From assembly GCF_017848315.1 (NCBI RefSeq), contig NZ_JAFKEC010000047.1, positions 1 through 43,799 on the forward strand: 43,799 nt of DNA, in the 5' to 3' direction. The position numbers and the translations under genes are program-made. Below are positions 7,092-13,585 of this stretch, piece after piece (the stretch's first letter is position 1; each line of letters begins with the position of its first letter). A model generated the notes under the pieces. It ran no database searches and was not told the DNA's origin. It saw nothing but the letters and a program-made list of their open reading frames with translations. The DNA comes from Pseudomonas palmensis (lineage in GTDB: Bacteria > Pseudomonadota > Gammaproteobacteria > Pseudomonadales > Pseudomonadaceae).

Positions 7092-7898
7092 ATGCCTGTG
7101 TTTCACCGCTTCGCCCTCGGCTTCACGCTGGCCGCCGGTGCACTGTTGAGCAGTGGCTGCGTCAAGGACCACGGCATCGACCCGTTGCCCCTGCGCTTTG
7201 TGTCGTTCAGCGACAACCCGTACCGCTACGACCTGCGTTTTCAGGCCGACGAAGACCTGCTCAGCCTGTTCGAACGCCACACCGGCAATGGCCAGATCAG
7301 CGAGCGGCTGGTGTGCGCGCTGGACGGCGACGAGAACTTCGACCTCGAGCACGTGATCACCTACAACCTGTCCGGCTCGCCCGAGTTCGAAAGCCGCGCG
7401 CCCGATGGCAGTTTCAACTACCTGGCGCAGATGAGCTTCGACAAGACCCTGCCGAGCCGCTCCAGCAGCACTGAACTGACCCGCGAAACCATCCAGCGCC
7501 TGCTCGAGAACAGAACCACAATCCCGTGCAAGCTGTACATCACCGCGTTCCCGTATCACGCGTACTTTTCACTGGTGATGCGCATCCCGGTTTCGGTGCT
7601 GCTGGCCGAAGTGAACAAGCACGACTACAGCCCGTACATACCACCCTTTGTGTGGGCCGCGCCGACGCTGGACGACGCCACGCCGCTGGCACCCTTCGCC
7701 AGGCAGGTCGAGGCGCCGCTCTACAGTGCACGCCTGCCCATCACCGACAGCGAAACCGGCAGGCCGCTGCCACGCGTGGCCTACGTGATCCAGCGCAAGG
7801 ACGGGTATCTGGAATACGGCACCAGCGATGCCGAGGGCTACACCCACGAGGTGATCTCGCTGACCCGGGAAACCATCAAGCTTTACCTGGTGGACTAG
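7092..7898 (+). CDS. Lipoprotein of unknown function with C-terminal extension, paralogue of the gene at 6393
   Basis: A 268-aa lipoprotein (lipobox LSSGC, Cys23) of no recognised family. Residues 35-170 are related to the neighbouring lipoprotein (shared DENF/DENL..H..TY.L and PCK/PCT blocks, and the same two cysteines). About 100 further residues follow that the shorter paralogue lacks, ending ITDSETGRPLPRVAYVIQRK ... GTSDAEGYTHEVISL. That tail resembles the short beta-sandwich repeats of surface proteins in which a ligand peptide turns over with 'D..G' (similarity by eye only). ATG 7092 is chosen for AAGAAGGG just upstream and for the signal peptide; in-frame starts at 6939 and 7077 would bury it. 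Confidence 0.75.
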   Translation: MPVFHRFALGFTLAAGALLSSGCVKDHGIDPLPLRFVSFSDNPYRYDLRFQADEDLLSLFERHTGNGQISERLVCALDGDENFDLEHVITYNLSGSPEFESRAPDGSFNYLAQMSFDKTLPSRSSSTELTRETIQRLLENRTTIPCKLYITAFPYHAYFSLVMRIPVSVLLAEVNKHDYSPYIPPFVWAAPTLDDATPLAPFARQVEAPLYSARLPITDSETGRPLPRVAYVIQRKDGYLEYGTSDAEGYTHEVISLTRETIKLYLVD

Positions 7899-7950
7899 GG
7901 GTATCATCCCCGGCTGAATTTGCCCTACTGCGCTAGAGGAACCCCACGGT

Positions 7951-8877
7951 TTGCCTGATTCACTGCACGCATCGCTCCACAACCCCCTGCTGCAATACCT
8001 CGCCCGACTGGCCCCGTCGAGCCAGTTGACCATGAAGTACATCCTGCAGGACGCCGCCGACCGTCTGGACTTCGAGGACATCGACATCAAGGAGGTGCCC
8101 TGGCACTTGCTCGAACCGGGGCATGTCACTGCGCTGGTGGCGGCGTTGCGCGCCGACGGCTATGCGCCCAACACCACGTCGCTGTACGTCAACGCGATTC
8201 GCGGGGTGATGAACGAGGCCTGGCGCCTGGGCCTGATCAGCCAGGACCAGCTGCTGCGCATGCGCACGGTCAAGGCCGCCCAGGGCACGCGCCTGCCGGT
8301 GGGGCGCAACCTCAAGCGCACGCTGATCCGCGAACTGATGGAGGCCTGCGCTGCCGACCCGCGCCCGCAGGGGCTGCGCGACGCGGCGGTGATCGCCTTG
8401 CTGTACGGCACCGGCATGCGCAAGAGCGAGTCGGTCAACCTCGACCTCAGGCAGATCGACTTTGCCGAGCGCAGCCTGCAGGTGCTGGGCAAGGGCAACA
8501 AGCAGCTGATCAAGTACGCCCCGGTGTGGGCCTTCGACAAGCTCAATGCCTGGCTGGAGTTTCGCCGCTCGCAGCTGCCCGAGGGCCAGGCCGACGATAC
8601 CTTCCTGTTCAACCGCATCCGCCGCGGCAGCCATATCACCCGCGAGCGCATCACCAAGCACGCGATCTACTACATCGCCCGCCAACGCGGTACCCAGGTG
8701 GGCGTGAAGATCATGCCCCACGATTTTCGCCGTTCGTTCATCACCCGGGTGATCGAGGAGCACGACCTGTCGATAGCGCAGAAGCTGGCGCATCACAGCA
8801 ACATCCAGACCACGGCCAACTACGACATGCGCGACGACAACGAGCGGCGCCGCGCGGTGGACCGCTTCGACTGCTAG
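7951..8877 (+). CDS. Tyrosine recombinase / integrase (phage integrase family)
   Basis: A 308-aa site-specific recombinase with the full catalytic set: Arg157 (YGTGMRKSE), Lys181 (GKGNK), His257 and Arg260 (MPHDFRRSF), His281 (AHHSN) and the nucleophile Tyr291 (TTANYDMR). The N-terminal 110 residues form the SAM-like core-binding domain (LYVNAIRGVMNEAWRLGLI). The start is a TTG (7951) with GAGGA 11 bases before; the next Met is at 8032 and would remove part of the N-terminal domain. It is not XerC or XerD by sequence. There is no excisionase, tRNA or phage gene near it, and its stop shares the bases CTAG (8874-8877) with the stop of the convergent FecR gene. Confidence 0.88.
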   Translation: MPDSLHASLHNPLLQYLARLAPSSQLTMKYILQDAADRLDFEDIDIKEVPWHLLEPGHVTALVAALRADGYAPNTTSLYVNAIRGVMNEAWRLGLISQDQLLRMRTVKAAQGTRLPVGRNLKRTLIRELMEACAADPRPQGLRDAAVIALLYGTGMRKSESVNLDLRQIDFAERSLQVLGKGNKQLIKYAPVWAFDKLNAWLEFRRSQLPEGQADDTFLFNRIRRGSHITRERITKHAIYYIARQRGTQVGVKIMPHDFRRSFITRVIEEHDLSIAQKLAHHSNIQTTANYDMRDDNERRRAVDRFDC

Positions 8878-9386
8878 CTGCCGGCGGGCCAGGCCCGGGT
8901 GTTGATTCGGCTGGGCCGGGCTGGCCATTGCCAGCTGCTGCCGGCACGGCGCAACCACAGCCCGCTGCCGCTGGGCAGCAGGCTGGGGGTGCCCAGCCGT
9001 GGCAGAACCTGTACGTCAGCCGCGTAGGCGTTGACCTGGGAGCCCCTGTGCAGATGATCGACACTGAACGTCCCGGACTGTGCGCGGACTTCACCGCTCG
9101 GGGTTTCGACGATCAGCGGGCGCGGGTCGCTGCTGGCCTGCACCAGCACTTCGCCGTCGTGCAGCACCAGGCGTCGTTGCTGCGCGGTGAAGCGGATGTC
9201 CACATGGGTGGCGTGGTTGAGCGCAAGCTGGCTGCCATCGCTCAATTGCAGCAGGCGTGTCTGGGTCGGCCCGGTGCGTTCATCGGCCATCAATTGGCGC
9301 CACGGCACGATGTTCTGCGCCAGGTAGGCGCTGCCAAGGATTGCCAGCAGGCAAGCGCCAAGGCGTTTCAGGCGAGGGTCAGACAC
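8874..9386 (-). CDS. Truncated FecR-domain protein (probable remnant)
   Basis: FecR proteins are inner-membrane sigma regulators of about 320 residues: an N-terminal cytoplasmic DUF4880 domain, one membrane helix and a periplasmic FecR domain plus a C-terminal signalling part. Here only the membrane helix (LGACLLAILGSAYLAQNIVPW) and the FecR core (RLLQLSDGSQLALNHATHV ... ETPSGEVRAQSGTFSVD) remain. The cytoplasmic domain is missing and the protein stops after about 170 residues in an unusual tail (RPSRINTRAWPAGS). There is no sigma factor or TonB receptor beside it. The GTG at 9386 is my choice; a TTG at 9443 is also open. The downstream end touches the integrase stop, so loss of the 3' part by an integration event is possible (inference). 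Confidence 0.6.
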   Translation of the reverse strand: MSDPRLKRLGACLLAILGSAYLAQNIVPWRQLMADERTGPTQTRLLQLSDGSQLALNHATHVDIRFTAQQRRLVLHDGEVLVQASSDPRPLIVETPSGEVRAQSGTFSVDHLHRGSQVNAYAADVQVLPRLGTPSLLPSGSGLWLRRAGSSWQWPARPSRINTRAWPAGS

Positions 9387-9461
9387 GGGGAGCCCCAGGT
9401 GGAAGAGGCTGGGGATGATAGGGGCAGCAGGGGCGGCACTCAAGCGGTTGCAGTGCTTGGG

Positions 9462-9530
9462 CCTTCGCCGGCAAGGCCGGCTCCTACAGGGTGTGTATCG
9501 CCGGTAGGAGCCAGCTTGCGGGCGCAGCGG
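9462..9530. repeat. REP pair between the FecR remnant and the small secreted protein
   Basis: Left unit 9462-9490 (CCTTCGCCGGCAAGGCCGGC then TCCTACAGG) and a diverged opposite unit 9504-9530 (GTAGGAGCCAGCTTGCGGGC then GCAGCGG). It belongs to the same family as the copies at 1159 and 11745, with the right arm less well kept. Confidence 0.75.
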
Positions 9531-9878
9531 TCAGCTGCCAGCCGGGCCGCTGACACCGCCGCTGTTGTTGCTTTCGGAGCCTTCGTGGCCATTTCTCTCG
9601 GAACCGGTGCCCTCGGGCATCTGCCCACGGGTGTCATCGGTGTTCATGCCGCCCTGGCGGCCGTCGTCGTTGCCCTGGGTACGTGGGTCGGTGCCGCTGG
9701 GCATCGACGGCTCGTTGGGCGGCGCCGGCACATCCACCCCGGCCCCAGGAAGGGTGGAGTTGGGCACGCCGTTGCCGGGGGCGGGGTTGGTCGGGCCGGT
9801 ACCTGCGGCCAGGGCCACGGTGGCCTGGGCGCCCAGCAGCGCGGCGAACAGCAGAGCGGTGATCGGGGTGCGGGTCAT
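9531..9878 (-). CDS. Small secreted Gly/Pro/Asn-rich protein
   Basis: A 115-aa protein with a clean Sec signal (residues 1-24, ending ATVALA). The mature part is low in complexity and probably disordered: Pro-Gly-Asn turns at the start (NPAPGNGVPNS, PAPPNEPSMPSG), then Asp/Asn/Gly/Glu-rich sequence to the end, and no cysteine. No function is recognised. ATG 9878 has an excellent AAGGAG ribosome site; the frame stays open 50 codons further up but without a ribosome site. It is followed at once by a REP pair. Weak hydrophobicity and acidic character suit a periplasmic or released protein. Confidence 0.7.
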   Translation of the reverse strand: MTRTPITALLFAALLGAQATVALAAGTGPTNPAPGNGVPNSTLPGAGVDVPAPPNEPSMPSGTDPRTQGNDDGRQGGMNTDDTRGQMPEGTGSERNGHEGSESNNSGGVSGPAGS

Positions 9879-9957
9879 GGTCGAACTCCTTTCATGTGGG
9901 CTACCTGACATTGGTCCGTCGTCATGCGCCGAGGGTGCGGCGTGAGCGACGGACGGT

Positions 9958-11151
9958 CTAGTCGCGACCCCGCATGAAGAAGCCCGCCACGTACTTGCGG
10001 AAGGTGTCCAGGCCTTTGAAATCGGCAAAGCGCCTGAAGTTTTCCGTTTCGGGCTCCGGGCCCAGCGGCTGTTCGGTCAGCGACACGGACAGCACCCTGT
10101 CCTGGTCGGAGCTGAGCACCAGTTCGTCCATCACCCGACCGCCGATCACCGGCCGGCGCATCACCACCTTCACACCCTTGCCGGCCATCCAGTCGATCAG
10201 CGAGACGAGCATCTTCAGCGGTTCGCGCTCTTCGTCGCGGTACACCGGGAACAGGTGAGCGCGCGACAGCACCGGCACGCTGGCCACATGGATCAGCTCG
10301 TAGAAGTGGCTGCCGGCGGTGGCGGGGGAATAGATGGCCAGCGCCAGCAGTGGGCCGGGGGTGCGGCTACCGCCCCACAGCAGGTGGTGGCCCTGGAAGT
10401 CGAACCCGTCTTCGCTGCGCTCGGTGAGCACCTTGCGCGCCTTGATCTGGCTGACGCAGTCCAGCAGCAGGCCATGGCGCCGATGTGTGCCGAACACCGT
10501 GGCGTCGCGCAGACGTGCCTTGAGCATCATCATGTGCTTCATGTCCAGGCGGGTTTCCAGGTAGTTGCTGGCGGGCACGCGGTCGATCAGCGGGTAGCGG
10601 GTGGCGACGCTGCGCAGCTCGGCGAACTGGGCAGTCAGGTCCTTTTTGAGGTGGGTGGCGTAGACGTTCAGGCCGCTGGCTTCGATCAGGGTCAGCAGCA
10701 GCGAGAGCAGGCGATGCTGTTCGCGCCTGTCGCCGCTGCCGCTGCCTTCGCCGCTGCCGGCAGCGGCACGCTGGAAATCGCCGATCAGGCGCAACGGCGC
10801 GTCCGGTGCCAGCCAGGCCGCCGGCGGGGTGTCGGCCTCGTTGTGGCTGGCGTCGGTGTCGCGTTCGTCCTTGGTGAAGGCACAGCCCGGCGCATGTTCG
10901 GCGGTGCCGGGGTTGTTCTTGAGAAACAACGTGCCGGTGCTGCCGTTGAGGTTGACGTTGAGTACCGGCATGCTTTTGGGCTGGCAGTCACAGGCCAGCC
11001 ACTGCCCGGCGGCGCGTACCTTCATCAGCAGCTGGTTGGCCTGCAGCAGCCGCGGGCCCTCCAGGGCGCCCAGCACGAACCCGCGCAGCAGTTCCTCTTC
11101 GGCGGGGGTAAGGGTGCGCACCAGCGCGGCGTTTTTCTCGATGATTCGCAT
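9958..11151 (-). CDS. Protein of unknown function with a Cys/His cluster
   Basis: A 397-aa cytoplasmic protein that I cannot assign. Near the N-terminus CDCQPKSM ... GTAEHAPGCAF places Cys54, Cys56, His86 and Cys90 in a C-x-C...H-x3-C arrangement, like a small zinc-binding module of the kind seen in DUF1173-like proteins (similarity by eye). A Gly/Ser/acidic linker (SGEGSGSGDRREQ, around residue 155) separates it from a C-terminal part with alternating strands and helices. The segment KGVKVVMRRPVIGGRVMDEL followed by VLSVSL is faintly reminiscent of a nuclease core, with no convincing catalytic set. ATG 11151 is preceded by AGGA; the upstream extension to 11205 is not needed. It is monocistronic as far as can be seen. 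Confidence 0.65.
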   Translation of the reverse strand: MRIIEKNAALVRTLTPAEEELLRGFVLGALEGPRLLQANQLLMKVRAAGQWLACDCQPKSMPVLNVNLNGSTGTLFLKNNPGTAEHAPGCAFTKDERDTDASHNEADTPPAAWLAPDAPLRLIGDFQRAAAGSGEGSGSGDRREQHRLLSLLLTLIEASGLNVYATHLKKDLTAQFAELRSVATRYPLIDRVPASNYLETRLDMKHMMMLKARLRDATVFGTHRRHGLLLDCVSQIKARKVLTERSEDGFDFQGHHLLWGGSRTPGPLLALAIYSPATAGSHFYELIHVASVPVLSRAHLFPVYRDEEREPLKMLVSLIDWMAGKGVKVVMRRPVIGGRVMDELVLSSDQDRVLSVSLTEQPLGPEPETENFRRFADFKGLDTFRKYVAGFFMRGRD

Positions 11152-11232
11152 GGACGATCCTGGCCAGCCTTCCTGTGCCTGCCACCTTAATTCAAAGCCC
11201 TGCACGCGACCATCGCCGCGTGCAGGTGACGT

Positions 11233-11700
11233 TCATTGCGGGCTGAACATTTTTGCCGCGCGGGCGCGGATTTCCTCGACCGACACGTCTTCGACGTGGG
11301 TGGCGACGAACCAGAGGTTGCCGAAAGGGTCCTTGAGGGTGCCGCTGCGGTCGCCGTAGAACTGGTTCTGCACGGCGTTGACCTGGGTGGCGCCGGCCTT
11401 CAGCGCCTGGGCGAAGGTAGCGTCGACATCTTCGACGTACAGGTGCAGGCCGATGGCGCTGCCCTGCAGGGATTGGCTGCTGGTGAGCCCGCCGGCCTGG
11501 TCGCAGGGGTCGGCCAGCATCAGCGAGGAATCGCCGATTTTCAGCTCGGCATGGCCGATACGGCCATCGGGGGCGTCGAGGCGGAACATTTCGGTGGCGC
11601 CAAAGGCGGCCTTGTAGAAGTCGATGGCCCTGGCAGCGTCCTTGATGCCCAGGTAGGGGGTGATGCTGTGCTGACCGTCGGGGATGGGTTGGGTGGCCAT
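11233..11700 (-). CDS. VOC-family (glyoxalase/PhnB-like) protein
   Basis: A 155-aa protein of the vicinal oxygen chelate fold, PhnB-like. Two beta-alpha-beta-beta-beta halves are visible: SITPYLGIKDAARAIDFYKA ... ELKIGDSSLMLAD and IGLHLYVEDVDATFAQALKAG ... DRSGTLKDPFGNLWFVATH. The C-terminal DPFGN motif is typical. Metal-ligand positions (His in GHAEL and Glu-like positions of the second half) are only partly kept, and substrates of this subgroup are unknown. ATG 11700 is set by GGAGG six bases upstream; in-frame ATG 11712 lacks one. A REP pair follows upstream on the same intergenic stretch. Confidence 0.88.
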   Translation of the reverse strand: MATQPIPDGQHSITPYLGIKDAARAIDFYKAAFGATEMFRLDAPDGRIGHAELKIGDSSLMLADPCDQAGGLTSSQSLQGSAIGLHLYVEDVDATFAQALKAGATQVNAVQNQFYGDRSGTLKDPFGNLWFVATHVEDVSVEEIRARAAKMFSPQ

Positions 11701-11744
11701 TTTTTCCTCCATTGGTACGCAGAATCGGGTTGTGGGTGCCGGCC

Positions 11745-11807
11745 TCTTGGCCGGCAAGGCCGGCTCCTGCCCGAAACTCTGTAGGAGCCGGCCTTGCCGG
11801 CGAAGCT
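11745..11807. repeat. REP pair upstream of the VOC gene
   Basis: Left unit 11745-11770 (TCTTGGCCGGCAAGGCCGGC then TCCTGC) and right unit 11780-11806, identical over 27 bases to 1201-1227. Spacer about 9 nt. This is the best conserved pair in the window and lies between the VOC gene and the aldehyde dehydrogenase gene. Confidence 0.82.
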
Positions 11808-11857
11808 GTTCAAGCCGACGCGAACCCTATGCTTGTACCGTTTTGCCCACCACGCAA

Positions 11858-13474
11858 TCAGAAGATGTAGTCAGTCGTCAGGAAACTCGACTCGCGGTTG
11901 CGGATGATCTGGCTGATCAGCTGCTTGTTGGCCTCCTGGAACTTGGTGGCCACCAGGGTGCGGATCGAGAACACGCGCAATGCGTCATGCACCGACAGGG
12001 TTCCTTCGGCCGAGTTCTTGCGCCCGTTGAAGGGGTAGGTGTCCGGCCCGCGCTGGCACTGGGCGTTGAGGTTGATGCGCCCGACCTGGTTGGCGAAGGT
12101 GTCGACCAGCCGGCCCACGGTGGCCGAATCGGTGCCGAAAATGCTCAACTGCTGACCGAAATCCGAATCCAGCACGTAGTCGATCACTGTCTGCAGGTCG
12201 CGGTAGGGCACCACCGGGATCACCGGCCCGAACTGCTCTTCGTGGTACACGCGCATCTGTGGGTTCACCGGGTACAGCAGCGCCGGGTAGAAGAACGAAC
12301 CGCGGCTCTGGCCGCCGCCCTGGTTGATCACCTTGGCACCGTGGCCTACTGCATCGGTTAACAGGCCGCCCAGGTAGTCGACCTTGCCTGCTTCGGGCAA
12401 CGGGGTCAGGCTGACGCCCGGGTCCCATGGCATGCCGGGCTTGAGGTCGGCCAGCTTGCGCTGGAACTTGTCGAGAAAGGCGTCCACCACCTGCTCGTGC
12501 ACGAACAGGATCTTCAGCGCCGTGCAGCGCTGGCCGTTGAACGAGAGGGCGCCGGTGACCGCCTCGTTGACCGCGTTGTCCAGGTCGACCTCGGGCAGCA
12601 CGATGCCCGGGTTCTTGGCGTCCAGCCCCAGCGCGGCGCGCAGGCGGTGCGGGCGCGGGTGAAGCTTCTTCAGGTCGCTGGCGGCCTTGTTGGTGCCGAT
12701 GAAGGCGAACACGTCGACCTTGCCGCTGGCCATCAGCGCGCTGACGGTCTCGCGGCCACGCCCGTAGATGACATTGATCACCCCGGCCGGGAAGCTGTCG
12801 CGAAACGCCTCCAGCAACGGGCGAATCAGCAGCACGCCGAACTTGGCCGGCTTGAACACCACGGTGTTGCCCATGATCAGCGCCGGGATCAAGGTGGTGA
12901 AGGTCTCGTTGAGCGGGTAGTTGTAGGGGCCCATGCACAGCGCCACGCCCAGGGGCGCGCGACGGATCTGGCCGAGGGTGTCCTGCTCCAGTTCGAAGCG
13001 ACTGGAGCGCCGGTCGAGTTCCTTGAGGGCGCCGATGGTCTCGACGATGTAGTCGCAGGTGCGGTCGAACTCCTTCTCGGAGTCCTTGAGGTTCTTGCCG
13101 ATTTCCCACATCAGCCACTTGACCACCACCGCGCGCTGCTCGCGCATGCGGGCCAGGAACGCCTCGACATGCTGGATGCGCTCGGCCACGCGCATGTTCG
13201 GCCACACGCCGCGGCCCTTGTCGTAGGCACGCACGGCGGCGTCCAGGGCGGTGAGGGCGGTATCGGCGTCCAGCAGCGGGGCGCTGCCGAGTATCACCTG
13301 CTGCTCACCGTCGTCGGTCTTGAGCCACACCGGGCTGCGCACCGTGGCCAGCGGGCCTTCCCAGCGGTGCAGTTGCCCATCCACCAGGTAGTCGCGCTGC
13401 TCGAGCGGGTCGCCCAGGCGATAGGCCTCGGGGATATCCGTGGCAGCGGGAAACAGCGAGTCCAGACGATCCAT
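11858..13474 (-). CDS. Aldehyde dehydrogenase, GapN-like (NADP-dependent glyceraldehyde-3-phosphate dehydrogenase type)
   Basis: A 538-aa ALDH-superfamily enzyme. The catalytic thiol is Cys317 in FNGQRCTAL. Cofactor-domain motifs are GPYNYPLNETF, PALIMGNTVVFKPAK and FAFIGTNKAA. In standard ALDHs the general-base glutamate lies in L-E-L-G-G-K; here the aligned segment is LGLDAKNP, with Gly at the Glu position. This looks like the pseudomonad group annotated as NADP-dependent glyceraldehyde-3-phosphate dehydrogenase, longer at the N-terminus than classical ALDHs by about 50 residues. ATG 13474 has AAGAGG nine bases before; ATG 13495 has none. It stands alone between a REP pair and the LRR gene. 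Substrate is not certain. Confidence 0.85.
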   Translation of the reverse strand: MDRLDSLFPAATDIPEAYRLGDPLEQRDYLVDGQLHRWEGPLATVRSPVWLKTDDGEQQVILGSAPLLDADTALTALDAAVRAYDKGRGVWPNMRVAERIQHVEAFLARMREQRAVVVKWLMWEIGKNLKDSEKEFDRTCDYIVETIGALKELDRRSSRFELEQDTLGQIRRAPLGVALCMGPYNYPLNETFTTLIPALIMGNTVVFKPAKFGVLLIRPLLEAFRDSFPAGVINVIYGRGRETVSALMASGKVDVFAFIGTNKAASDLKKLHPRPHRLRAALGLDAKNPGIVLPEVDLDNAVNEAVTGALSFNGQRCTALKILFVHEQVVDAFLDKFQRKLADLKPGMPWDPGVSLTPLPEAGKVDYLGGLLTDAVGHGAKVINQGGGQSRGSFFYPALLYPVNPQMRVYHEEQFGPVIPVVPYRDLQTVIDYVLDSDFGQQLSIFGTDSATVGRLVDTFANQVGRINLNAQCQRGPDTYPFNGRKNSAEGTLSVHDALRVFSIRTLVATKFQEANKQLISQIIRNRESSFLTTDYIF

Positions 13475-13552
13475 GACGCAATACCTCTTTTCCATGGTGA
13501 ATGAAACGGTTCAGCCGAGCATAACGCCGGCCCCGGCACAAAAGCCAGCCTG

Positions 13553-13573
13553 GGCCCGGGTGCGCTCCGGGCC
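13553..13573 (-). terminator. Possible terminator of the LRR protein gene
   Basis: A perfect 7-bp GC-rich inverted repeat (GGCCCGG 13553-13559, CCGGGCC 13567-13573) with a 7-nt loop lies 12 bases beyond the stop of the minus-strand LRR gene. On that strand it is followed within ten bases by CTTTTG, a weak T-run. Confidence 0.4.
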
Positions 13574-13585
13574 GGCGCCCGCCTG

